Below are positions 43,311 to 55,807 of a DNA stretch of 64,000 nucleotides, piece by piece. Each line of letters opens with the position of its first letter. The first letter of the stretch is position 1. The notes under the pieces were generated by a model. That model was given only the letters and a program-made list of their open reading frames with translations, made no database searches and had not been told where the DNA came from. The position numbers were made by a program, and so were the translations under genes. The DNA comes from Guillardia theta CCMP2712. Taxonomy: Eukaryota > Cryptophyceae > Pyrenomonadales > Geminigeraceae. Location of the stretch: the NCBI RefSeq assembly GCF_000315625.1, contig NW_005434536.1, positions 90,383 through 154,382 of the forward strand. Reading direction: 5' to 3'.

Positions 43311-44276
43311 CTAGTGCATAGCGTATCTGTCCAGCATCGAGGAGCTCAGCCTCCCATCCCCGCCGTAGACCGGGACACGGATGCCGATGGTGTCGTAGGG
43401 GCATGGCTGGAAGGGGCTGCGCATGTACTTCTTTGAATTTTTTAAGTCTTGAATAGCCCTCTCCGCCTCTCGTCTGGCGTTATGCTTCGCAAGATTTGCT
43501 TCGGTCTCTTCCTGCCTTTGTTTAGTTAGTGCTTTAATCTCCTCCGTACTCATGTTTCGAAGTCCGTGTGGGTCCTTGTGGATCAGGTTGTTCGCATGTT
43601 TGGTGGCTTTCTTAATTCCACCCACCACTGCACTCCCAGCATTTCTTATCTTATCCATCCATTTCCCACTCATGCACGGCAGGTGGTGGATCAGCGCGGG
43701 GTCGGCGGCGATGACGCCCTTCATCGCCTGCCACAGGCCGTCGCGGAGGTGGGCGTTCATGTCATCGAGGACATCCGGGTCCTGCATGATCGTGAGCTTC
43801 AGGTGGGTGAGGTCCGCGGGGGAGACGGTCCTGCAGCCACGGATGGAGGCACCGAAGTGATTGCTTGCAGTGGCTGCAGCAGGCTGGTTTTCCTCCGATT
43901 CTTCCTCGGAAGTTTCATCTCCTTCCTTCGTCTTCTTCTTAAGTTTTTCCCTTATATAATCGGCGGCTTTCGTCGCCTTATCCTTTGCATAATCGTAAGC
44001 TGCCTTCCCTTTCTTCTTTAACCAATCCACCAATCCCGCCAGCGTATGCCTATCCAACCTATCCAGGATGTCGGGATTCGCGGAGATGAACTCCTTGACG
44101 TCCTCCCAAAGCTGCCCCTGCAGGTGGTCGTCGATGAGGTCGAGGACCTCCGGGTTGGACGAGATAGAGCTCATGAGCTCGAGATGGGAGTCAAGGGTAG
44201 GAAGGGTAGAATGACAGCGGTAGCGTTCATGGAACGGTTGATAGAAGTACCCAGGTTGCGGTGCCAGCAGGGCCAT
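43311..44276 (-). CDS. Protein with two internal helical repeats
   Basis: A 321-aa protein. Two copies of a unit occur, each containing PDVLD/PEVLD, a DDH-L or NAHL helix, LW-x-x(V/M)K-x-(F/V)I, and then ADP/ANP. Each is followed by a Lys-rich amphipathic helix (KKKGKAAYDYAKDK, GGIKKATKHANN) that could contact membrane or nucleic acid. A Glu-rich linker lies between. A TTAAATG-type box lies near 44321. Function unknown. Confidence 0.6.
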   Translation of the reverse strand: MALLAPQPGYFYQPFHERYRCHSTLPTLDSHLELMSSISSNPEVLDLIDDHLQGQLWEDVKEFISANPDILDRLDRHTLAGLVDWLKKKGKAAYDYAKDKATKAADYIREKLKKKTKEGDETSEEESEENQPAAATASNHFGASIRGCRTVSPADLTHLKLTIMQDPDVLDDMNAHLRDGLWQAMKGVIAADPALIHHLPCMSGKWMDKIRNAGSAVVGGIKKATKHANNLIHKDPHGLRNMSTEEIKALTKQRQEETEANLAKHNARREAERAIQDLKNSKKYMRSPFQPCPYDTIGIRVPVYGGDGRLSSSMLDRYAMH

Positions 44277-44389
44277 GGCGGTCGGGCGGGCACTTCTGCG
44301 CAGGGGGGCGAGGCAAGTCCTTAAATGGTACGATCGGGTGTTGCGGAATTCCATCTTTCTCTTACATTCATTAAACAAACTTTCGCATT

Positions 44390-46066
44390 CTACACCAACC
44401 CCTGGTACGCAAAGATGTCCTTCTTGACCCACTCCGTCACACTTAGGGTGATCACGAGGGTGAAGACGAGCAGGAGCACAGCCGTCTGCTTCATCGCCGT
44501 GACCGTGTGGATGTTGAGCGCTGCCCTGTCATTGATGAAATCGGGGAGCATGTACACGGCAAACAGCCCGAACACAAAGTACAGCCAGTTGTAGAAGAGG
44601 ATGTAGCTGTAGGCCGTGATGCTCTCCGTGGGCACTGCCGTGAAGATGAGCGCGACGAGGATGAAGAGCTGCACGTACGTCACCATGTCCTTGTACCCCT
44701 GGTAGTGGTCGTACACGGCGGATCCCTTCATGCCCAGGTCGCCAGAGAGCCTCAAGGACCGCGTCCAGAACGACGTCATCCAATCGTTCGACATGCTCAC
44801 GACAGTGAAGAAACCGACGAGCACGGCGTAGTAGTACAGGATGCCGTTGTCGGTCCACTGGCGCGTCAGCACCGTCCCGATCGAGAGCGCGACCATCGCC
44901 GGGACCAGCATCACGTCCAGCCAGAGCTGCTCGAGCTGCGCCTGCGAGTTCAGCGAGTCCGAGACCTTGTAGACCGTGGCGTCATTGGCATCCCTGTACG
45001 CAATGGTGTAACTGTCATGCTCGCCGTTCACCATCATCTGCAGGGCATCGACGATGTGGGTCTTGCTGCTCTGGTAGAAGTACGGAATGACGAGGACAAA
45101 CAGGATGACCAGGAACACAGACATCAGGGACAGCGTGGTCACCGGGTCGAAGTTGCAGATGTCCTGGTCGCAGGAGTTCTTGATGCCCAGGAAGAGGCCC
45201 GTGAAGACGATCACCACGATAAAGGTGAGGACGAAGTATAAGACGAGTTTCCGGAGCAAGGACTTGGATTCGTCAAGGGCTGTCTTGGGATCAACGTTAT
45301 TTTTAATCATTGTCTTGATCGTCTCCGAGTTGCTGCTGTGCAGGAAGTTGGCCATGACGATGGCTGAGGTGGCGACGAACATGAAATAGTAGAAATAGTA
45401 GAGGGGTCGGTACGCCGTCTTCACAACGTCGTACTGGTATGGCATGTCGCCCTCGTAGGCGCAGAAGTGGATCATGTCCTTCACCTCAGATAGGGTCGGC
45501 GATGTGGTCTGCGTCGACACCCAGGTGTTGCCCAGGGCGTGGGCCACCTGCGCGATGCAGTTGCAGCCACCCGGGACCCACACGGAGTTGTTGACCGAGA
45601 CACCCGCCAGGGTGTAAGGGTCGTGCTGGTGCGGGACGTGCTTGTCGGTGATGTACTGGTCGCACTTGGCCCAGTGCCACAGGGCCTGCACTCGCGACGA
45701 GGAGGTGGAGCCGGTGGTGATGGCCTTGAGTGCATCCTCCAGCCCCCCGTACTCGTTCCAGGGGCGCAGGGTGTGCGTGACGATGCTGGTCGGGAACTCG
45801 CGGGTCTTAAAGTCCAAAATAAGAGAGGTGATGGCGAGGGCGACGGTGGCAGCGAATAGGAGCGCGGCGATGTACCCATTCACGATCTTCCAGCTGTGGT
45901 TTATCGCAAACACGTGGACGATCGCGTTCTTGTCGTCTTCATCGGCCTTGTTCGAGGTATTGTAAGGTGAATAGGGGATCTGCGATATGGCGTCCCGGGA
46001 TAGGTGGGCTTCTTCACCACCACCATGCGTGCCCCGTTTCTCGCGCCCCGCAATGTCTTCTTTAAT
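44390..46066 (-). pseudogene. Multi-pass membrane protein, 5' end replaced by repeat array
   Basis: The reading frame is open and coding-like from 44390 up to about 46066, but it contains no ATG upstream of the first membrane span. The visible N-terminal part is a polar cytosolic segment (SRDAISQIPYSPYN...). Eight or nine membrane spans follow. A Cys-containing external loop of about 150 residues lies between the first and second spans. At 46067 the sequence switches abruptly to the 332-bp repeat and the frame hits a stop, so the start codon is lost. It could be a viral envelope protein cut at the integration edge, or a gene whose first exon lies elsewhere. Confidence 0.6.
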
Positions 46067-47487
46067 GCTGACATGTCACGGGCCTGCTGACACGGTCCGC
46101 TGACCGGTCACGGCCGCCCGGAGAGATCAGGCCCCCGGCCAATCTCCGGACACTTAGCCTCCTGGCGGGCCTCCAGGGGGTCTGAGGCGGGGCTGAAGGC
46201 TGCAGTCGGTCTACTGACCGGCCCGGCCGGCAGGATCCGTCGAGAAACAGGGGGGTCAAGGGAGGTTTTCTTCCCCCTGGGAGAAATGTCCTATGGGTTT
46301 TTGGATCTGCGATATAAAAAAGTCTTGTCTCGGTCACGTGATGTGTCACGTGACCGGTCAGGTGAGCCTGTCAGCCGGGTCACGGCCCCTGTCAGCCGGC
46401 TGACATGTCACGGGCCTGCTGACACGGTCCGCTGACCGGTCACGGCCGCCCGGAGAGATCAGGCCCCCGGCCAATCTCCGGACACTTAGCCTCCTGGCGG
46501 GCCTCCAGGGGGTCTGAGGCGGGGCTGAAGGCTGCAGTCGGTCTACTGACGGGCCCGGCCGGCAGGATCCGTCGAGAAACAGGGGGGTCAAGGGAGGTTT
46601 TCTTCCCCTGGGAGAAATGTCCTATGGGTTTTTGGATCTGCGATATAAAAAAGTCTTGTCTCGGTCACGTGATGTGTCACGTGACCGGTCAGGTGAGCCT
46701 GTCAGCCGGGTCACGGCCCCTGTCAGCCGGCTGACATGTCACGGGCCTGCTGACACGGTCCGCTGACCGGTCACGGCCGCCCGGAGAGATCAGGCCCCCG
46801 GCCAATCTCCGGACACTTAGCCTCCTGGCGGGCCTCCAGGGGGTCTGAGGCGGGGCTGAAGGCTGCAGTCGGTCTACTGACGGGCCCGGCCGGCAGGATC
46901 CGTCGAGAAACAGGGGGGTCAAGGGAGGTTTTCTTCCCCCTGGGAGAAATGTCCTATGGGTTTTTGGATCTGCGATATAAAAAAGTCTTGTCTCGGTCAC
47001 GTGATGTGTCACGTGACCGGTCAGGTGAGCCTGTCAGCCGGGTCACGGCCCCTGTCAGCCGGCTGACATGTCACGGGCCTGCTGACACGGTCCGCTGACC
47101 GGTCACGGCCGCCCGGAGAGATCAGGCCCCCGGCCAATCTCCGGACACTTAGCCTCCTGGCGGGCCTCCAGGGGGTCTGAGGCGGGGCTGAAGGCTGCAG
47201 TCGGTCTACTGACGGGCCCGGCCGGCAGGATCCGTCGAGAAACAGGGGGGTCAAGGGAGGTTTTCTTCCCCCTGGGAGAAATGTCCTATGGGTTTTTGGA
47301 TGTGCGATATAAAAAAGTCTTGTCTCGGTCACGTGATGTGTCACGTGACCGGTCAGGTGAGCCTGTCAGCCGGGTCACGGCCCCTGTCAGCCGGCTGACA
47401 TGTCACGGGCCTGCTGACACGGTCCGCTGACCGGTCACGGCCGCCCGGAGAGATCAGGCCCCCGGCCAATCTCCGGACACTTAGCCT
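46067..47487. repeat. 332-bp tandem array (unit A), about 4.3 copies
   Basis: Near-identical 332-bp GC-rich units (phase points 46070, 46402, 46734, 47066 and 47398). Each unit contains short palindromes built on TCACGTGA and GTCAGCCGGCTGAC, and a GATATAAAAAA stretch. The same unit makes the arrays at 59336-60347 and 62989-63971, in the same orientation. Subtelomere-like or satellite DNA. Confidence 0.95.
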
Positions 47488-48378
47488 CCCCTCCAGACCC
47501 CTTCCAGTGACCTTGTGAGGACGAGGCGGGCTCGGTCGGGGTCCAGATAGACAGATCTGAGAGCCTGCAGGGTCCTCCGCGTGATATATATGCTGAGGCG
47601 GGCCCGGTCGCGGGACTTAGCGTAGAAAAACGGCGTTTTTCCCCAGACAAACTCCCCTCCAGACCCCTTCCAGCGACCTTGTGAGGACGAGGCGGGCTCG
47701 GTCGGGGTCCAGATAGACAGATCTGAGAGCCTGCAGGGTCCTCCGCGTGATATATATGCTGAGGCGGGCCCGGTCGCGGGACTTAGCGTAGAAAAACGGC
47801 GTTTTTCCCCAGACAAACTCCCCTCCAGACCCCTTCCAGCGACCTTGTGAGGACGAGGCGGGCTCGGTCGGGGTCCAGATAGACAGATCTGAGAGCCTGC
47901 AGGGTCCTCCGCGTGATATATATGCTGAGGCGGGCCCGGTCGCGGGACTTAGCGTAGAAAAACGGCGTTTTCCCCCAGACAAACTCCCCTCCAGACCCCT
48001 TCCAGCGACCTTGTGAGGACGAGGCGGGCTCGGTCGGGGTCCAGATAGACAGATCTGAGAGCCTGCAGGGTCCTCCGCGTGATATATATGCTGAGGCGGG
48101 CCCGGTCGCGGGACTTAGCGTAGAAAAACGGCGTTTTTCCCCAGACAAACTCCCCTCCAGACCCCTTCCAGCGACCTTGTGAGGACGAGGCGGGCTCGGT
48201 CGGGGTCCAGATAGACAGATCTGAGAGCCTGCAGGGTCCTCCGCGTGATATATATGCTGAGGCGGGCCCGGTCGCGGGACTTAGCGTAGAAAAACGGCGT
48301 TTTCCCCCAGACAAACTCCCCTCCAGACCCCTTCCAGCGACCTTGTGAGGACGAGGCGGGCTCGGTCGGGGTCCAGAT
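47488..48378. repeat. 166-bp tandem array (unit B), about 5.4 copies
   Basis: Units of exactly 166 bp, beginning CCTCCAGACCCCTTCCAG and containing GTGATATATATGCTGAGG. They join unit A at about 47487 and a gene fragment at 48379. The period is exactly half of unit A, although the sequences do not look alike. Confidence 0.95.
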
Positions 48379-51300
48379 ACCTTTGGCACGGGTCTCGTCA
48401 CCCCACTCTCGCATGTGCAGGCTGTGCCATTCCACATCTACTCCTCCAGTCCAGTGGTGACTACGGTGAACGGCACGATCTACGCAGTGGACCAGTCTGC
48501 ATCGGCCGTTTTGCAACAACTATCGATTATTGCGGGTGTGGCGCAGCAGGCGGTTTCGACCACGTACGACAGCGTGAGTGCGATGCTGGTCTGGCAGTCC
48601 ACGATCTATGCCTTCGAATATGCGGGGAGGCTACTGACAGCAACAGACCTGGGAACAGGAACCAAGGTCACCGTGGCGGGTAGCTCATCGAATGGGGCCA
48701 CCACCGATGGGACGGGAACATCAGCAGCCTTCGACGCAGTCACTTCTATGGACATCAACGGGGATGGGGCTGTCATCGTCGCGATACAATCCTCGCAGTC
48801 CGTCCTCCGGATCGTGACACTCTCCACCAAGACAGTCAAGACGTACTCACTGACCTTCACGCCGTTGTTTGCCTCAGCCGTCGGCTCGGGCGACTTCGCC
48901 TGGGTCCTGTCTTCTACGGACCTCTACCTTGTGAAGCTTACGAGCTCTAGCTCCAAAGCAGTAGAGTACCCAATGACACCAGAATACCAGGGGTCTCGGT
49001 ACACCTTTTCCTCGCCCATCGGCATGATGCTGCTCGACACTGAGGTGAAGGTGATCGTGGTGCAGGCAGATGGGACCTTGCTCAACATCGACACACTTTC
49101 GAAGCAGGCCGACCTTCTTCAAACATTCTCTGCAACCAGCTACATGGCAGTGGACACTAGCAAGACGTACGTGCTGCTCTACTCTGTGGGTGCCGCCTCG
49201 CAGGTCGCCTTCCAGTCCTACTTCATCAGTGTTTGTACCCCGTGCCCGGCGGGATTCGCCGCTCAGCCAAATTCGCGGTACTCCTCGGACTGTAGCCCGG
49301 TCTCCTGCCAAACCCCGTTTACGTACCCAATTATGGACGTAGTCCAGTCCTTCCCGATAGTGGACGACGCGAGCAAGCAGGTAATTGGTTACAACTACTA
49401 CTTTCAGGATTGCCTGTGCAATCCGGGGTACGTTGGCAGCGACAACACATCTTGCGTCGCTTGCCCGGCTAACACATACAGCCTGGGTAACGCTGCGACG
49501 ATAGCCGACATATCACAGTGCATACCCTGCCCTTCAGGAACATACTCGGGCGTGGCCAGCCCGGGTGTCGCGTCGTGCATCTCAGCGTACTGCAAGGTAT
49601 CCGGGGCTGTATCGGGCTCGGAGATCATCGTCGATATATCCACAGGTAGGGTGTTTTTGTCATGCACCTGTCCGCCAGGCTACATCGGCCACCCAGACTC
49701 GGGGGAGGCCTGTAACCCTTGTCCCGCCGGGACGTATGCAGATTCCGTGGCGGATGCGTGCATGCCTTGCGCCTCGGACAGCTCTTCTTTACCGGCCAGC
49801 ACTAGCTGCAGCTGCAATCTGCACTACATACCTTACTCTGTCTCACCCCTGTCGAGCGTCTTCCCAGTGATTAGCACGGGCGTTGTTCTTGGGGACACGG
49901 CCGACCGCTGCGTGCTGACCAACAATACCGTTCTGGGTTCCCACTACGTCTGCAACGACCTTTGCGTGCTAAGATCACAGACTCCCTGCCCCGGAGACTA
50001 TGAGTACCTGCCGTTCTTAGGTGCGCTGGCCTGCGCGTGTGTGGAGGGGTACACGAGGGTGAACGGGACGTGCGTGCAGAGCGTTGTCCCGTGCCCTGTC
50101 GGGTATGATACCGTTCAGCTCAATCAGTCCTACTTTTACTGCCGTTGTCCCGTCAACACTTCTACGCATGTGACGCGGCAGAAATGCACGCAGTCCACCA
50201 CTTTCCTCGAGCCCTGCCCGCGCGCACTGGTCAGCGGGCCGGGGTACGGCAACCTCGCCCAATGCGAATGCAGTGACGGCTACGTCATCTCCAATGACAT
50301 TTGCGTCCCCTGCTTGGCGGGAACGTACCAGCTCGGTAACAGCTGCGAGCAGTGCGGGTCGGGGCAGTTCTCCATCAATGCTTCGACCTTCTGCTTCTGC
50401 TCTGCGGGATACGAGTTGATCAACGGGAACTGCTCGCTTTGTCCTGTCGGGTACTACAAGCCGATCTACCCACCCACTCTCTGCCTCAGGTGTCCCAACG
50501 GTACGACCTCGCAGGGCCTCGGATCCACGTCCGTAAACGACTGCGTGTGCCGACAGGGCTACTACCAGATGTATGGGGAGTGCATGGCCTGTCCGAGCGG
50601 AAATACCAGAACGTGACCGCTGGGCCTTGCATTTCTTGCCCCTACAACTCGTACAGCCTGCCCGCATCTTCGTCGATCTACGACTGCGCTTGTTTCAAAG
50701 GCTTCCTGAACGGGCTGAAGATATGCTCGGTTTGCAGCAGCGGGTATTACTATGACGGTGTCTCATGCGCGGCGTGCCCCATGGGGACCAGCAGCCTGCC
50801 ACAGAGCTCGGGGGTCACCTCGTGTTACTGTGCCAAGGGCTACACCGGGACGAATGGGATGGACTGCCAACCCTGCAGCCCGGGCTACTACAAGGACATC
50901 GATGGGTCCGCTGCCTGCACACTCTGTCCGGCCCACTCCCAGACCGTAGTGCCCGGTGCGGCGGACGTATCACAGTGCTTCTGCGATGCCGGCTACGGGG
51001 GGACAGGTTCTAACCTGTGCGTGCCCGGCGTGCCCTGAGCAGAGCTACAAGTCGGAGGTCGCATCGACCGCATGCACTCCATGCCCGGACCATTCGAGCA
51101 GCACGCAGGTGGGAAGCACATCGTACTCATCCTGTGTATGCAATGTGGCTTACACCACCAGAAAGGGCGTTGCGTACCTAGTCCTATGGGTACGTACGGG
51201 AAGGGCTGCCAGGCGTGCCCGACTCACAGCAGCACGCTTCTCACTGGGACTCTCAGCATTGAAGGCTGCCTCTGCAACCCGGGGTATCAGCCCGACGCCA

Positions 51301-53820
51301 ACCTGACGACCTGCGTGCCTTGCCCGCTGGATACCTACAAGGGGTTTGTAGGAAATGCGACCTGTCAATCCTGTCCTCAGTTATCCGTCACCGCTGCGGT
51401 AGGGACGAGCTCCGTCATTGGCTGCCTCTGCAATGTCTCCACTTATTCGACCACCGGCTCCGTCCCTTGCTTCTCATGCCCGTCCAACACCTACGCGGAC
51501 GGGTTCGGCACGGTCAACTGCACCTCTTGCCCGCCCTTCACTGTCGGCCCCAACGGGAGCGCATCTGTCGTAAACTGTGTGGCCCAGCCAGGGTACTACA
51601 TGTCCAATGTATCGATAGGGAGACGACTGCTGACGACCAACGGGCAGTACTATATCGTCCAATGCCCGGAGAGCACTTACACGGATGTGGAAGGTCTGTT
51701 TGTGTGCATAAAGTGTCCGAAGCTGATGACCTCGCCACTCGCTTCCAACAGCATCGCAAAGTGCTATTGCCCTGCCGGGTACTACGGGGCAAACGGGGGA
51801 ATATGTGTTCCCTGCGACGCCAACACCTTCACCGACCGCGCGGGGTCGTACAGCTGCCTGCGCTGCCCGTTCAACTATGTCTCAGACATCCTCGGGTCGA
51901 CGAGCATCAACAACTGCACCTGCCCCCCGGGTTACTACGAGAACAATGGCGCCTCGCCCATCATTGTGTATGGACGCCCCTTGAAAACGATATGCAAGGC
52001 TTGTCCGCTGGGTACCTACAAGTCTAACCCAGGATCGGAGACGTGCACCCCCTGCCCTTCGTACAAGTCCACCCGGCAGGCAGGGAGCGTTTCCCTGGCG
52101 AACTGCACCTGCGCGTCGGGGTACTACGACACTGGGAACAGGACGTGTGTCGTGTGCCCACCTTCCACACTTTCGTACCTGAACCTGTATGGATCATGTT
52201 CTCTCTGTCCCACCAATATGATCAAGCTAGTCAATTCCACAACACAACAAGAGTATTGTGCCTGTGACCTCGGCTATGAGTATGTCAACGGGAAATGCAC
52301 CGCCTGCCGACCTGGGTTCTACAAGGAAATATACGGAGAATCTTCCTGCAAGGCCTGTGCCATAGGAGCGACCAGTCTTACCGCGGCGACGTCACCCTCT
52401 CAATGCGTCTGTGAGGGCAACCTGTTCATCAAGGATGGGATCTGCACCGTATGCCCTGGCACGCCTGTCTCTTGTCCTCTGAACCGAACCTCTCTCCCGG
52501 GGGCGGCGACCATCCACCAATGTGTCTGCAAGGCGGGTCTCAAGGACACACCCGATGGGAAGTGCATCCCGTGTGACGGCCAGCTCCATAACTGTCCCTC
52601 TGGTCTGACATCACTCCAGACGGCATCGAAGATCCAGGATTGTTTCTGCAGGGATAACTTCTATACGACGGGTCTTAATGCCGCGAAGGGGATACCGATT
52701 TGCCAGCCTTGCCCCGGAAACACAAAGTCCGTGGCCAACAGTACGTTCTGTGTATGTGCAACGGGGATATTCTACGGAAACCTGAGCACTTGCATCTTCT
52801 GTGGCCCTGGATTCAGCTTCGACAGGGTGACGGAGACCTGTCACGACATCAATGAGTGCCTAAACCTAGCGCTGTGTCCAGCGAACTCCACCTGTATCAA
52901 CACCTACGGATCGTACAAGTGCACGTGCCCCGCCAACTTCTACGACACGCCGCTCGGATGCGCCCCCTGTCCCACTGGCATGATGTCCGCGATAGGGTCT
53001 ACGAACTTCACCGACTGTTACTGCCCTGCTGGATACTCCCCCGACGCTTCGTATCAGACCTGCCAATCCTGCGCTTCCGGGACGTACTACAGCGAGCGTT
53101 ACAAGGCCTGCCTTCGCTGTCCCATAGACTCCACCTCTTCAGCTGATTCAACAACTTGCACCTGCAATAGCGGGTTTGTCGGTTTCTCTACACTCTCTGT
53201 GACATCCGGTTTGATTCAGATCGATGCATCCGTTTGCAGCCTGGCTGTCACTGACACGTCAGGGCTCAGCACCGTATACCCCGGATTCCTTCAGTCGGGA
53301 GCATGCTATCTCCGTTTCCTGCAGCTCACCATCGGTTCCGAGGTCACGGTTGCATGCTCTGGCATTGGAATGCCCCTCTCTATCCATTCGGACTACGCGC
53401 TCTCGATAGCGGCAACCGTCGACGTCAGCGGTCTGGGTTATGCAGGGGGGGCGGTAGGGAAGGCAGGACTTGGCCCTGGCGGTGGAACCGCCGCAAGCAC
53501 CTGCTGGTACGGCGGGTCCGGGGGTAGCAACGGTGGCATAGGTGGGGACGGTTCCTACCCGGCACCATCTGCTCCGGGCTCTGCTGACGTTCTGTCCAAC
53601 TGGCCACTGGACGCGATGGGTAGCGGGGGAGGGGGAGGGGGTCGGGAGCTGTATACCCTGTGTGAACGGGACGTACTCTTCCGTTCTGGGTGCGGGTGAC
53701 CCACTCGTGTGCCGGGTCTGCAGGGCCCACTCCACCAACCTGCACTCGGGTGAGTCTAGCGCGGCCAGCTGCGTGTGCCTCCCAGGCTTCGAACCCGATG
53801 CCTCCGGGAGCTGCCAATGC
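48379..53820 (+). pseudogene. Cys-rich (ephrin-receptor/GCC2-GCC3-like repeat) protein, truncated at both ends and frameshifted
   Basis: The coding frame continues upstream of any start codon to 48379, where the 166-bp array begins, so the 5' end is missing. The first 270 codons look like a beta-propeller. About 25 Cys-rich modules (CPAGTY, CxxCPxxxxS type) follow, with one calcium-binding EGF-like module (DINEC, near 52848) and then a Gly-rich region. Frame changes lie near 50600, 51030, 51165 and 53640 (the last in a G-run). At about 53820 the gene meets another such gene in the opposite direction. Such proteins are extracellular or membrane receptors in many protists. Host gene, not viral. 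Confidence 0.7.
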
Positions 53821-55707
53821 CGATCCCGTGTTGTACGTGCCGGCGAGGCAGTTGCGGATGCACAGCGATGAGCTGACGGCACCAGGATCACGCGTGGTGA
53901 AGCCTGAGACGCAGCTCGTGCAGGAGGTGACTATACCGTACGAATATGAACCCACCGCGCAGGGCACGCAAGACCCCTGCGCGTTGACGTAGCTCCCCGC
54001 CGGACAGGGATAGCAAGTCAACTCCACCCCAGGGCGGTAGTACCCGCTGTCGCAATTGCACCCGGTCTGATAGGAGTTGATGTGCGAGTGGGCAGGGCAG
54101 GACTTGCAGGCACTGGAAGAGACACTCCCAGTTACAGTGGTGTACTGTGTGGAGGGGCACTTAGTGCACGATGTAGAATTACCCATGGCGGTCTTGTAGC
54201 TACTGATCGGGCAGGCCTGGCACGTCCCCACGGTGGTGTCCAGCAGGTAGCCCGGGTCGCACGCGCAGTCCGTGGACACGCTTCCTGCATCCTTCGTGCT
54301 CATGCGCTTCGGGCAGTACAAGCACTTGGCAGAACCGTATTGGTCCGTGTACTGTCCGATGGGGCACTGGACACAGCCCGAATTGCTGTGGTAGTACCCC
54401 TTCTGGCACACACAGCTCTGGATGCCGTTCTTGTAGTAGTTGCCTGCTGCGTTTGGGACAGGGTTCATACTGGATGTATGGACAGGGCATTTTTTGCAAA
54501 CTCCTGGGCTGGTACTGTTGCATTGGTCAAGGTACTCCAAGCTATTGCAGTGGATCATGCCGTAGTCTTGGCAGCTAGAGCAGTTTCCCGCGCTCGCACC
54601 GCCACACCCGCTCCTGTACGTCCCCACAGAACACGACGCGCAGGGGAGGCACTCAGATTGCACCGAGTTCTGGCATGATATGTAATAGTGCCCCGCCGCG
54701 CAGGCACAAGGCTTGCAGCTTCCCTTAGAACTCGACGTCACCGTGATGGTGTACGATTGCAAGACATACAAGTAGTTTAGGTACAGCGTGACCAGGTAGT
54801 CGACACCGCATCCCACCGCCTTGTAGCCCGCATTGCAGTAGTCGCACGACTGGCACGCATGGTTTTCGATGTACTCGAATTCGTTGTTACAGATAAGAGT
54901 CTGACAGGAAACGTCGTGGCCAGTGTCGCAAGTCCCCACAATTTTCTCGTACTGCCCGCATTGGGTGCAGGGTACGCAGTATTGCCAGTTTGTCCCGTAC
55001 GCTGTGTAGCCTGCGTTGCATTTGCAGTAGAGATTCAAGCAAAAGTAACTCATGGCGCCGTCAGTGTCAAAATACAACACCCTTGAGTTCCCGAAGCAGT
55101 AGTAGATGTAGGGGTTGTTGCCCCCCCCGTATGTGAAGGGCTGTATGCTGTTCGGTATGAAGTTGACGCACGCTGGTATATAGTTCCAGGGTATGGGTAT
55201 ATTCGCCGTATAAGGGCTTTGCAGCATTTCTATCGCGGTTCTTGTGTAGTAGGGGCATATCGTGGGCGATGTCGTCAGCATCAGGGTGTCAGTGGCAGAA
55301 TCTAGGCTGTAGCGGTAGCAGCTGTATATGTTGAGGCAAAAACTCCAATCGCTGCTCGTCTGCGTGCCCAGCGGGCAGTCTGTACAAGTGAAGTCGTTGA
55401 ATCCCGAACATGAACCCTTCAGATATTGATTCCCTGAACACGACTGTCTGCACGGAACACATGTGGTGCCAGATACATAATAGCCAGGGGAACAGACGCG
55501 CACGATGTACCAGAGCTGGTAATAGAAATGCCCCTTCTCGTCGAGGTATTGCCTGTAGCTGAACTGGCTGTTGGGTATGTTGCTGCAGTCGTTGTTGGTG
55601 TACCAAGAGGGCTCGCTGCAGTCGTGGGCGTCGTACCTCTGCAAAATGGCCGCCGGGGTGACCTGATGAATGCTGGTGCTCGAGCTACATGATTGACCAC
55701 CACCCAT
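53821..55707 (-). pseudogene. Cys-rich repeat protein, 3' end missing
   Basis: Starts at the ATG at 55707, about 35 nt after a TATTAAAG box, and is open without breaks to about 53821. It has TNFR/ephrin-receptor-like Cys modules (CxxCxxC, CPxGxY). The frame beyond 53821 is only the antisense of the plus-strand gene, so the C-terminal part is lost at a tail-to-tail junction. There is no clear signal peptide at the N-terminus. Confidence 0.65.
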
Positions 55708-55807
55708 TGCACCCTCTTCAGCGCAGGACGAATGAAAACTTCTTTAATACACGGTATAACAGGCAAGACAGAGGTAAATGACCCTTTATTTTTACTGATA
55801 CCTACGC

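Noticed and set aside
46689-47344. 107-codon minus-strand ORFs repeated in every 332-bp unit
   Set aside because: They arise because the GC-rich unit lacks stops in that frame. Copies are identical, the unit is not a multiple of three, and no promoter or codon pattern supports a gene.
46067-48378. Herpesvirus-type terminal repeats (packaging sites)
   Set aside because: Tempting because they flank the viral block, but the same unit borders host Cys-rich genes at 59336 and runs on past 63000, so it looks like host satellite DNA.
47481-48519. Overlapping 111-162-codon minus-strand ORFs in the 166-bp array
   Set aside because: Same reason: satellite DNA read through repeated units.
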